Virus record (IMG/VR): IMGVR_UViG_3300021356_000109
Span: 1-30,273 of that record
Strand: one strand, 5' to 3'
Length of the DNA: 30,273 nt
Origin: a virus
Positions 20,092-27,275 of the stretch are shown here, piece by piece (the first letter of the stretch is position 1; the number at the start of each line of letters is the position of its first letter). A program made the translations under genes and the position numbers. The notes under the pieces are model-generated. The model did no database searches. It was not told where the DNA came from and was given only the letters and a program-made list of their open reading frames with translations.

Positions 20092-20099
20092 GGTAAATA
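20092..20099 (+). promoter_or_regulatory. Late promoter-like site (GGTAAATA)
   Basis: GGTAAATA in the 40-base gap before the gene at 20127 keeps the TAAATA core of the T4 late consensus but not its first two bases. It is followed by the ribosome-binding sequence agggg (20113-20117), 9 bases before the ATG. A transcript starting near 20105 would include that site. Plausible but weaker than 21667-21674. Confidence 0.4.
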
Positions 20100-20126
20100 C
20101 AATATAATAGTTAGGGGTAACACAGA

Positions 20127-21671
20127 ATGGCGTATATTATTAATACATATAATACCGCTCAACTTACAGTAGTTGAAGATGGAACTATTGATCAAACTAC
20201 TGATTTGAAGCTGGTAGGTAAAAATTATGCAGGTTATGGCGAGATACAAAATGAAAACTTTGTATTCTTGCTTGAGAACTTTGCTGGAAATAATGAGCCA
20301 CCTAAAGCCTTACAAGGACAACTTTGGTTTGATGCAGCTAACCTAAAGTTGAAATTTTGGGATGGCAGTAAGTGGCGTTTAGCAGGAGGTTCTGAAGTAT
20401 CTGAAGTCCCCCCGGCTGGTTTATCAGAAGGTGATTTTTGGTGGGATGATAAAAATGATCAACTCTACTGTTGGAATGGTGATGAATACATTTTAGTAGG
20501 ACCACAAGGGGTTGGTGATAGTATTACAAGATTCCAAAGCCGTTCTATCCGAGATACGGCAGGTGTTTCTCGTCCAGTTATTTGCTCTGTAGTAGATGAT
20601 GAAGTAATTCACATTATTAGTGGTGTTGATTTTACTATTGGGCCTGAGGATGCACCAAAATATCCAGCTTTTGATGTAATTCACTCAGGACTTACATTAA
20701 AAAATACAGTTCACTCAACAGCAGGACAAACATCTACACATCATAGATGGTGGGGAACTGCTACAAACGCAGATAGATTAGGCGGCTACACTCCAGATCA
20801 GTTTGTACAAAAGACAGGGGCTACTTTCCCAAATATGGTAGGCTTTGGCGATGAAGGTGTTGCTATTGGTGATAGTAATGATTTACGATTGAAAATTATT
20901 AACGGAGATCAAGCACTTATTGCTAATGAGCAAGGCACAAATATGTATTTTCAAGTTAGAGATGTAAGTGGTAACTTGAGAATGCCAGTTAGACTAGTTG
21001 ATAATGCAATTCTTCCAGGATATGAAGTATTGTTTAGTCCAGGCTCATTGAGTGCTTCGTTTGCTTCTGCGGTAGGAAGATCAGTAGATGTTGGAAGTAT
21101 ATCATTTCCATTTCAAAATATGTTTGCTACATCCTTTAAAGGAAATGCTGACACTGCATCTAAATTAGCAGTTGGAGCAACATATCATTCAGCATCGGCT
21201 ACAGCACAAGCTAATACAATCGCAGCAAGAAATGCGACAGGAGATTTAGTAGCAAATATTTTCCATGGCATAGCAACCTCAGCTAGGTTTGCTGACTTGG
21301 CAGAGAAATATGAAGCAGATCAAGATTATGAGCCAGGCACTGTATTAGTATATGGTGGGTCAAAAGAAGTAACAATGAGTACTCGAAAAAATGACAACAA
21401 TGTTATTGGAGTTGTATCAACTAATCCGGCACATTTGATGAACGATGACATTGATGGTGTTGCTGTAGCACTGCGTGGTAGAGTTCCTTGTAAAGTAGTT
21501 GGTCCAGTGAAAAAAGGAGATTTTATTATTACATCTGATCGTCCAGGAGTTGGCAAAGCATTCAGTTTTCAAGATACTGGATCAGTCAAACCAGATTTTT
21601 ATTCTATTATTGGTAGAAGTTTAGAAGATAATAGTTCAGAAGATGTAAGGTTAGTAGAAATAGTAGTATAA
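20127..21671 (+). CDS. Tail fibre paralogue 3 (514 aa) with peptidase-G2-like C-terminus
   Basis: Residues 1-135 are the third copy of the shared N-terminal domain (VEDGTIDQTTDLKLVGKNY, ENFVFLLENFA, GQLWFD, GDFWWDD, LVGPQG). The stretch from about residue 335 (FKGNADTASKLA, ARNATGDLVANIF) is a common phage fibre repeat. The last 130 residues begin ADLAEKYEADQDYEPGTVL, continue with VIGVVSTNPA and VALRGRVPCKV, and end in an IIGRSLED segment. This order resembles peptidase-G2-type, self-cleaving C-terminal domains of phage fibres, which help trimers fold. No catalytic residue can be assigned from sequence alone, so the similarity is a suggestion. The start has agggg upstream; the last codons overlap a perfect late-promoter consensus. 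Confidence 0.92.
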   Translation: MAYIINTYNTAQLTVVEDGTIDQTTDLKLVGKNYAGYGEIQNENFVFLLENFAGNNEPPKALQGQLWFDAANLKLKFWDGSKWRLAGGSEVSEVPPAGLSEGDFWWDDKNDQLYCWNGDEYILVGPQGVGDSITRFQSRSIRDTAGVSRPVICSVVDDEVIHIISGVDFTIGPEDAPKYPAFDVIHSGLTLKNTVHSTAGQTSTHHRWWGTATNADRLGGYTPDQFVQKTGATFPNMVGFGDEGVAIGDSNDLRLKIINGDQALIANEQGTNMYFQVRDVSGNLRMPVRLVDNAILPGYEVLFSPGSLSASFASAVGRSVDVGSISFPFQNMFATSFKGNADTASKLAVGATYHSASATAQANTIAARNATGDLVANIFHGIATSARFADLAEKYEADQDYEPGTVLVYGGSKEVTMSTRKNDNNVIGVVSTNPAHLMNDDIDGVAVALRGRVPCKVVGPVKKGDFIITSDRPGVGKAFSFQDTGSVKPDFYSIIGRSLEDNSSEDVRLVEIVV

Positions 21672-21674
21672 ATA
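21667..21674 (+). promoter_or_regulatory. T4-type late promoter (TATAAATA, perfect consensus)
   Basis: TATAAATA matches the T4 late -10-like consensus at all 8 bases and overlaps the stop codon of the gene ending at 21671. In T4 this element is read by the late sigma gp55 with the sliding clamp. Transcription would start near 21680, leaving a 12-base leader that contains aagga (21681-21685) six bases before the ATG at 21692. Confidence 0.8.
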
Positions 21675-21691
21675 AAGCAAAAGGACTAAAA

Positions 21692-22669
21692 ATGCCAATT
21701 AACTATAAAGCTAGTGGTGCTACCATCTATGCCGAAGACTATAATAGGCTTCAAACCAAAGTTGCTGCTATACTTGGACAAGGTGGAGGTATTCACGGTG
21801 CAGATTATGGTTACGGACAAACTATAAAAAGTTCGCAAGTATCAGCAGTTAATGATTTAGTAACTGTAGAGCAAATGAATAATTTGCGACAAGATATAAT
21901 GACTTGCTGGTTTCATCAAACATCTGACGCATTTCCATTGTTATCAGTAGCCTCAACAGATACTATCACAGCTGGTGCAGGGACTACCTCAGCAATAATA
22001 TCAGAAGCAGTCAATAAAACTTATAATGATTATACTTGGGTAGTAAATAAAATTGATATTGAACGATTATCAGCTACCCCAGGCTCTATGAATTTAGTAA
22101 ATGATAAAGCATCAATGTCATTTTCTAATTGGAATTCATATAGAGTGCATGAAGTAGTTGTAACTTTTATAGATTCTAACCATAAAAGATATTTTTTCAA
22201 TAGTGGCGGAGAAATTAGACTCCAATCACAGCATGTTGGATCTTTCCTGTCGACATCTAAACCATATGTATGGCAGGAATTATTATCGTCAGCAGGAGTA
22301 ACTAAATTTGGTTATGATGATTATATATCATCAACTTCGGCGCCATCTGTATTATTGTTAAAAAATCCAAATGCTTCTGCTGTATATGCTGAAAATTATT
22401 ATAAGATATATTCTAGTGCCCCTTCAGCAAGCACATTATTATTTAAAATTGTTTTTAATGATGTTGATACTGGTGACAGACCAGCTAACTCAGGACCACC
22501 ACCGTACGGTGCGTTAATAGATGAAAATGTTACAGGAACAACCAAGAGCACGTTATCAATATATTACCCGTCTATGACTTATGTTGATCCAAGAGCAACA
22601 GCAAATAGTTATACTGGTGTAACGCTTACAGTACCAAACACAACATCTAGACAAGGAACTTCTATTTAA
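21692..22669 (+). CDS. Virion-surface/fibre-like protein, first of a tandem pair (325 aa)
   Basis: The 325-residue protein is paralogous to the next gene along most of its length. Shared points are the N-terminal segment (DYNRLQTKVAAILG, YGYGQ, NNLRQDI, CWFHQT at residues about 15-80), a central H.RYFFNSGGEIRL motif near 165-180, and a C-terminal VDTGDR ... LSIYYPS motif near 265-300. No signal peptide or known enzyme motif is visible. It lies directly behind the fibre genes and has its own perfect late-promoter site, so a virion structural role is likely. Similar proteins occur beside fibre genes in marine T4-like phages. The exact place in the particle is unknown. Confidence 0.88.
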   Translation: MPINYKASGATIYAEDYNRLQTKVAAILGQGGGIHGADYGYGQTIKSSQVSAVNDLVTVEQMNNLRQDIMTCWFHQTSDAFPLLSVASTDTITAGAGTTSAIISEAVNKTYNDYTWVVNKIDIERLSATPGSMNLVNDKASMSFSNWNSYRVHEVVVTFIDSNHKRYFFNSGGEIRLQSQHVGSFLSTSKPYVWQELLSSAGVTKFGYDDYISSTSAPSVLLLKNPNASAVYAENYYKIYSSAPSASTLLFKIVFNDVDTGDRPANSGPPPYGALIDENVTGTTKSTLSIYYPSMTYVDPRATANSYTGVTLTVPNTTSRQGTSI

Positions 22670-22678
22670 GAGACTAAT

Positions 22679-23575
22679 ATGCCAATATCAAGTAGAAACA
22701 CTAGCCAAACTTTATCAGCAACACATTACAATGAGTTAAGGAATAAAATTGTATCAATTTTAGGAACTGGTTCAGGTAACTATGGTTATGGACAAGGAAC
22801 TTCCAGTTCTACAGTTGCTGCAGGAGCAAGCGGTGGGCATGTATCAGCATCACAAATGTCGCAACTAAGAGCAGACATTTATAAATGTTGGTTACATCAA
22901 ACGGGATCAACTTTTAGCTTACAAGTGCCAACAGGAGGTTCTGATGTATATAGAGCAGGAAGTTCAGGAGATAGTGATTACCAAAAGACGCATAATGCTT
23001 ATATAGCAGCAATCAATTCTTGTGAGTCTAATAGGTTAACAGCTAATCCAACACAAATGACGTTAGTTACAGGATTATCAGGAAAATCAATAGGCTCTGG
23101 ATGGAATGATTCTAGAAGTCTTACACATACTGTAACTTTTTCAAACTCAAATCATAGGCGATGGTTCTTCAATGCAGGCGGGTATATAAGATTTTCCATT
23201 GGATTGTCATATTCAGGAGGTCAATCAAAGACTCGTGATTGGGTGAATATATGTTCAAGATTTAATGGTTATACTTATGCTTACTCCAATTGGAATAATG
23301 GATCAGGAACAGGAACTCTTGCTAGTTATGGCGGTGGCACTTCTAGTTCTGCATATAATGATAATTACGCAAATATGGCAGTGAGCTACCCAAATTCAAA
23401 TAGTATAAGGTTTGTGCAAAATTTTGTAGATGCCGATGTTGGAAGACGATCTGGAAATCCATATTGGAGATCTGCATATGACGAAACAGTATTAGGCACA
23501 ATAAGTTCGTCAGTATCAATTTATTATCCAACAGGATCTTCTTCAGTTTCATTAGCTCGCCCTTCAGTATCATAA
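22679..23575 (+). CDS. Virion-surface/fibre-like protein, second of a tandem pair (298 aa)
   Basis: This paralogue of the gene ending at 22669 starts 9 bases after it. It keeps HYNELRNKIVSILG, NYGYGQ, SQLRADIYKCWLHQTG, NHRRWFFNAGGYIRF and the C-terminal VDADVGRR ... SVSIYYPTG motif. It is richer in Gly, Ser and Asn in its central third than its neighbour (for example NNGSGTGTLASYGGG), as fits a surface protein. The ribosome-binding site is weak (aagag before the ATG), so expression may depend on coupling to the upstream gene. Structural role inferred; no family name recognised. Confidence 0.88.
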   Translation: MPISSRNTSQTLSATHYNELRNKIVSILGTGSGNYGYGQGTSSSTVAAGASGGHVSASQMSQLRADIYKCWLHQTGSTFSLQVPTGGSDVYRAGSSGDSDYQKTHNAYIAAINSCESNRLTANPTQMTLVTGLSGKSIGSGWNDSRSLTHTVTFSNSNHRRWFFNAGGYIRFSIGLSYSGGQSKTRDWVNICSRFNGYTYAYSNWNNGSGTGTLASYGGGTSSSAYNDNYANMAVSYPNSNSIRFVQNFVDADVGRRSGNPYWRSAYDETVLGTISSSVSIYYPTGSSSVSLARPSVS

Positions 23576-23589
23576 CCACTTTTTATATT

Positions 23590-23643
23590 ACCGTTCATCA
23601 AATATAATATATACATAAAAGGAGTCACGTATGGATGAACGGT
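23590..23643 (+). repeat. Perfect 10-bp inverted repeat around the start of the 115-residue gene
   Basis: accgttcatc (23590-23599) and gatgaacggt (23634-23643) are exact reverse complements separated by 34 bases. The loop holds the ribosome-binding sequence (23618-23624) and the start codon (23631-23633), and the right arm begins at the second codon. In read-through mRNA this stem could hinder ribosome entry. No U-run follows the right arm, so it does not look like a terminator. Confidence 0.6.
23603..23617 (+). promoter_or_regulatory. AT-rich promoter candidate in the 55-base gap
   Basis: The gap between 23575 and 23631 contains TATAAT (23603-23608, a sigma70 -10 match with only a poor -35 in the T-run before it) and TATACATA (23610-23617, 7 of 8 bases of the T4 late consensus). 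A start from TATACATA would fall near 23623, inside the ribosome-binding sequence aaaggag (23618-23624), which argues against it. A start from TATAAT near 23615 would keep that sequence. Neither is certain. Confidence 0.3.
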
Positions 23644-23978
23644 TAGAAAAAGCATTAGAGTTTTCCAATTTTATGGTTACTCTAAATAATCAAAAAAGAA
23701 TTTTTCAAGAAACATACTATCAAGATATTTTACATTATCATAAAGGAGCACAATTTTCTGTAAATCAGCAGTTAATTTGTTTCGTCAAGATTATGCTAAT
23801 GGAAGAACAGGAATCTGTAGTATTAATAGATGATAATGGCAGGCCTGTTGAGATTGAAGACTTACAAAAGTTCTATGATACAATTTTAAGTGTATATGTT
23901 GAAGCTAGTAATTCTTATATGAGCAAATATGATCATCTTATAAACAATAGATCAATAGAAAAAATGGTAAAACTATGA
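23631..23978 (+). CDS. Conserved small protein of marine T4-like phages (115 aa), function unknown
   Basis: The 115-residue protein reads LEFSNFMVTLNNQKRIF near its N-terminus, GAQFSVNQQLICFVK in the middle and VVLIDDNGRPVEIEDLQKF near residues 73-90. It appears mainly helical, with one short beta/turn segment (LIDDNGRPV). Similar short proteins occur among structural and fibre genes of marine T4-like phages, but I know of no assigned function. The start has a strong aaaggag site at 6 bases spacing and is enclosed by the 10-bp inverted repeat described separately. It is the first gene of a run that continues by overlaps to the window's end; its stop overlaps the next start (atga). It could be a structural accessory protein or chaperone; this is not shown. 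Confidence 0.88.
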   Translation: MDERLEKALEFSNFMVTLNNQKRIFQETYYQDILHYHKGAQFSVNQQLICFVKIMLMEEQESVVLIDDNGRPVEIEDLQKFYDTILSVYVEASNSYMSKYDHLINNRSIEKMVKL

Positions 23979-24880
23979 AAAGTCGAGGGGCGCTTGTTAT
24001 AGCAAGAAATAACGCAAATGTTGATTATTTAAAACAAGCGGCATTTTTAGCACAACGACTAGATCATTATTTAAATATTCCTACTTCAGTTGTTACTGAT
24101 AGCCCAGATTGGGTAGCAGCAAATGGCTATATGGATATATTTGATAGAGTTATTCCAATTGTATGGGAAGATAAAGAATCATTACCAGGTAAAAATGTTA
24201 TGGCTAGAACAGACCCGCATTATACTTGGGAAAATGTTAGACGATATTATGATGGTGTTTTGTCACATAGATCATTGCCATTTAAAAATGAAGCTAGGAC
24301 TTCGGCATATGACGCCACACCATATGACGAAACTCTTTTAATAGACAGTGATATGTTTATTATGAATGACGATTATAAACATTGTTTTGAACAAGATCAT
24401 AATTTTCTTATTTATGATAAGTCTTATGACTTAGCAGGGTTTAGAGATCCAATAGAGTTTAAGTATATTAGTCGGCCTAGTATAAAGTTTTATTGGGCAA
24501 CAGTTATATTTTTTAGAAGATCTAAAGAAAATGAAATCTTTTTTGAGTTATTAAAGCATATACAAGATAATTGGTATCATTATAGAGCCATCTTCCAAAT
24601 ACCATCAGCTTTATATCGCAATGATTTTGCGTTTAGTATAGCGATTCATATTATGAATGGATACGAAGAAGGAACATTTTCAATGCCAATGCCAGGTAAG
24701 TTATTTTTTACAACAGATAAAGATATTTTATGGGATGCTAATAAAGATCGTATAAATTTTTTATTAGAGAAAGAAGACTATCCAGGAGAGTATACAATAT
24801 GCCAATGGCGTAATGAAAACATTCATGTTATGAACAAGTTTAGTTTAGAACGATATATTGATAAGGTGTTTCATGTCTAA
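23975..24880 (+). CDS. Glycosyltransferase-like protein 1 (GT-A type, 301 aa)
   Basis: The N-terminus (RGALVIARNNANVDYLKQA) and the following VVTDSPDW segment look like the nucleotide-binding half of a GT-A enzyme. Residues 117-130 read YDETLLIDSDMFIM, with Asp124-Ser-Asp126 as the likely DXD metal and sugar-nucleotide site. The layout resembles glycogenin/GT8-like enzymes, but the family cannot be fixed by eye. The second half (NDFAFSIAIHIMNG near residues 209-222) matches the equivalent part of the next gene, so the two are paralogues. The start overlaps the upstream stop by 4 bases (atga). No signal peptide or membrane segment is seen, so it acts in the host cytoplasm. Donor and acceptor are unknown; fibre or host-surface glycan modification is inferred from neighbours. 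Confidence 0.88.
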   Translation: MKSRGALVIARNNANVDYLKQAAFLAQRLDHYLNIPTSVVTDSPDWVAANGYMDIFDRVIPIVWEDKESLPGKNVMARTDPHYTWENVRRYYDGVLSHRSLPFKNEARTSAYDATPYDETLLIDSDMFIMNDDYKHCFEQDHNFLIYDKSYDLAGFRDPIEFKYISRPSIKFYWATVIFFRRSKENEIFFELLKHIQDNWYHYRAIFQIPSALYRNDFAFSIAIHIMNGYEEGTFSMPMPGKLFFTTDKDILWDANKDRINFLLEKEDYPGEYTICQWRNENIHVMNKFSLERYIDKVFHV

Positions 24881-25760
24881 AGGATTTGTAATATATGCTA
24901 GTGGATTAGAGTATGTAAATCAGGCTTATATTTGCGCCATTAGTATAAAAGAAAAAGAAAACTCATATCCAGTAACAGTTGTTACTTGTGATGAATTAAC
25001 TGATCAACAGAAACAAGTATTTGATGATGTAGTACCAATACCTTGGCATGAGCATGATAATACACGATATCAAGTTTTGAATCGATGGAAGACTTATCAT
25101 GCTTCACCATATGATGAGACAATTGTATTAGATGCTGATACTTTGGTAACACAAAATATTGATGATTGGTGGGATTTTTTTAGTAAGTATGAATTATTTT
25201 TTCCATCTAGAGTTTATACATACCGAGGTGAATTAGTTACTGGACATTATTATCGTAAAGCATTTGTAGAAAATAATTTACCAAGTGTATATACTGGAAT
25301 ACATTATTTTAGAAAAGATGATTTAGCTTATGAATTTTTTAAATGGTTAGAGCTTATATCAAATAACTGGGAATTGTTCTATGGACAGTATTGCAAAGAT
25401 TATTATCCGCCTGCGCCAAGTATGGATGTATCTACAGCAATCGCAATTAAAATTTTAGAATTAGATCAAACAGTAACTAATAATAAAACTAATCTTATAA
25501 ATTTTGTTCATATGAAAGAACGATTACAAGGCTGGCCAAATATTCGATCTACGTGGTTAAAACACGTTGGAGTTTATTTAACAGATGAATTAGATTTGAT
25601 TATAGGTAATCATCGCCAAAGAGGAGTTTTTCATTATGTTGATTCTGATTTTTTATCTGAGGATATATGTGACATATATGAAAAGAAATATTTTCCTAGT
25701 AAACTTTACGAAGAGGTAATAGTTGGTATTCTACCATTTAAAAAAGGTGATGCTGTATGA
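24873..25760 (+). CDS. Glycosyltransferase-like protein 2 (GT-A type, 295 aa)
   Basis: This is a paralogue of the upstream protein: KGFVIYASGLEYVNQA at the N-terminus, TVVTCDELTDQ near residues 35-45, and YDETIVLDADTLV at 80-92 with Asp87-Ala-Asp89 as the likely DXD site. MDVSTAIAIKILE in the second half corresponds to the DFAFSIAIHI stretch of its neighbour. I chose the ATG at 24873 over an in-frame TTG at 24858, because ATG gives the sequence MSKGFVIYASG typical for this N-terminus and has an aaggtg site just upstream. The gene overlaps the previous stop by 8 bases and the next start by 4 (atga). Soluble. A sugar transfer reaction is likely; donor, acceptor and pathway are unknown. Confidence 0.87.
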   Translation: MSKGFVIYASGLEYVNQAYICAISIKEKENSYPVTVVTCDELTDQQKQVFDDVVPIPWHEHDNTRYQVLNRWKTYHASPYDETIVLDADTLVTQNIDDWWDFFSKYELFFPSRVYTYRGELVTGHYYRKAFVENNLPSVYTGIHYFRKDDLAYEFFKWLELISNNWELFYGQYCKDYYPPAPSMDVSTAIAIKILELDQTVTNNKTNLINFVHMKERLQGWPNIRSTWLKHVGVYLTDELDLIIGNHRQRGVFHYVDSDFLSEDICDIYEKKYFPSKLYEEVIVGILPFKKGDAV

Positions 25761-26362
25761 GTTATGTTTGTTTTAACGTTCGAGAAGGAAATATTCTAGC
25801 AATTACAAATAATGAACCGACTGAAGATTTAGATTTTGATTGTGAGTGGAAACATATTACAGTAGATGTAGCTGAGGTTGAAGATATATTACTAGGAAAT
25901 GAGGATTACGCAAATTTTAAAGTAATGTATGATAGAACTGCATTTAGCTATAAAATAAAAAGAATAGAAATAACACCAGTAGATGAATTAAATATTCAAG
26001 AAATTGTATACAAAGTTCCACAAGTTTATAAACATTTCGACGCTGATATTAGGTTATTACAAGATATAGACAAGACTTGTTGGAAAGTTTATATTAGCAA
26101 GGATGCGGCTGGAAAACTTAGATCAGAATTTGCTAGTTTAAAACTAGTTTTGCATTTTTCAGTTACGCAATTCAATAACCCCAATATATTATATCGTATA
26201 TTAAAAGTAGATTTAGAAAAGTTAGTAAATGAGCATCATTATATTTTGCATTTTAAGGATAAATGGGAATATGATCCATTTTTTCCTATAAGTATTTTTA
26301 CCGTAAGAAGATTTGACACTTATACATATCAAAGAGTAATAGATTATGGAGAAGACGTTTAA
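25757..26362 (+). CDS. MSYV-family protein A (201 aa), function unknown
   Basis: No known family recognised. Residues 1-70 (MSYVCFNVREGNILAITNN, VEDILLGNEDYANFKVMYD) look like a small beta-rich domain. The N-terminus of the incomplete gene at 30041 resembles it closely (MSYVYYNDDGIIIAASN, IEKLLIGEHKPSEYKVY). The remaining 130 residues (DADIRLLQDID, CWKVYISKDA, LHFSVTQFNNPNILYRILKVD) look like a second beta-rich domain, missing from what can be seen of the paralogue. The gene is coupled to the upstream gene by an atga overlap with aaggtga before it, and overlaps the next by 17 bases. The position between glycosyltransferase genes suggests it is a partner, carrier or substrate of the enzymes, or a small virion protein; the sequence does not decide. 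Confidence 0.88.
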   Translation: MSYVCFNVREGNILAITNNEPTEDLDFDCEWKHITVDVAEVEDILLGNEDYANFKVMYDRTAFSYKIKRIEITPVDELNIQEIVYKVPQVYKHFDADIRLLQDIDKTCWKVYISKDAAGKLRSEFASLKLVLHFSVTQFNNPNILYRILKVDLEKLVNEHHYILHFKDKWEYDPFFPISIFTVRRFDTYTYQRVIDYGEDV

Positions 26363-27275
26363 GGTATTAGATTATGATATAATTTACCTCAGTTATGATG
26401 AACCAAATGCAGAGCAAAATTATGCTGATTTATGTAAGAAGATTCCGTGGGCTAAAAGAGTTCATGGAGTAGAAGGATCAGATGCAGCACATAAAGCCTG
26501 TGCTGATATATCTGAGACAGATAGGTTTGTAACTATTGATGGTGACAACCGAATTCGTGAACATTTTCTAACCCAAGAGATTAATTTTGGTGATCATTAT
26601 GAGCTAGAAGATAAAGTCATTAGTTGGTGCGGACATAATGTTATAAATGGACTTATGTATGGCAATGGCGGTGTAAAATGCTGGCCCAAAGAGTTTGTCT
26701 TAAATATGCGAACACACGAAAATGCAGATCCAGACAATCCACACGCACAGGTGGATTTCTGTTGGGATGTAGAATACATTCAAATGAACTCTTGCTTCTC
26801 AGACATTTACAATAACGCAACTCCGCAACAAGCATGGAGAGCTGGCTTTCGTGAAGGCGTAAAGATGGCGTTGGACCAAGGCGTAAAACCATCTCTTGAG
26901 GACTTTAAAAATAACCACTGGAAAAACCTCCACAGGCTGTTTATTTGGCTTATGGTGGGTAATGATGTTGAGAATGGAATGTGGGCGATCTTGGGCGCTA
27001 GACAAGGTTTATACAAGACGATGTGTACCGATTGGAACTATGTTCAAGTAAGAGACTTTACCTATTTAAATAATTTATGGGATGACGAAGTTAGCAAACT
27101 AACAACAACAGATGCCGAAGGAGAAGTTATTTGGTTTGGCAGAATGTTAGAAGAAGAATTAGATCTGCCAATAGATAGAAAACCCTTAACAGAAAAGCAA
27201 AGTAAATTTTTCAAAACAGTATATCAAAATCCAACTAGAATTTCTAGAGCAGTAATTGATCCGGAGATGGAATGA
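26346..27275 (+). CDS. Glycosyltransferase-like protein 3 (GT-A/GT2-like, 309 aa)
   Basis: The N-terminus (YDIIYLSYDEPNAEQNYADL) and RVHGVEGSDAAHKACAD (residues 38-54) followed by FVTIDGDNRI (61-70, Asp65-Gly-Asp67 as likely DXD) give the usual order of a family-2-like GT-A enzyme. NGLMYGNGGVKCW (101-113) follows, a motif I associate with phage-encoded members. The protein is not close to the two upstream GT-like proteins, so it is a separate lineage. It starts inside the previous gene (17-base overlap) without a strong ribosome-binding site, suggesting translation by coupling, and overlaps the next gene by 4 bases (atga). From about 26690 on, base composition looks less AT-rich than in the upstream GT genes. 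Catalysis is likely; substrates are unknown. Confidence 0.83.
   Translation: MEKTFKVLDYDIIYLSYDEPNAEQNYADLCKKIPWAKRVHGVEGSDAAHKACADISETDRFVTIDGDNRIREHFLTQEINFGDHYELEDKVISWCGHNVINGLMYGNGGVKCWPKEFVLNMRTHENADPDNPHAQVDFCWDVEYIQMNSCFSDIYNNATPQQAWRAGFREGVKMALDQGVKPSLEDFKNNHWKNLHRLFIWLMVGNDVENGMWAILGARQGLYKTMCTDWNYVQVRDFTYLNNLWDDEVSKLTTTDAEGEVIWFGRMLEEELDLPIDRKPLTEKQSKFFKTVYQNPTRISRAVIDPEME

Noticed and set aside
23576-23600. T-run (cttttt) after the second paralogue as a terminator
   Set aside because: No GC-rich stem precedes the T-run, so a factor-independent terminator is not supported.
24123-24341. A 72-codon + strand frame inside the first GT gene
   Set aside because: Out of frame with, and entirely inside, a gene whose product has clear GT-A motifs; no supporting start signal.
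24858-24872. TTG start for the second GT gene
   Set aside because: The ATG 15 bases downstream gives the expected N-terminus, has a binding site and a short overlap with the upstream stop; TTG has neither.
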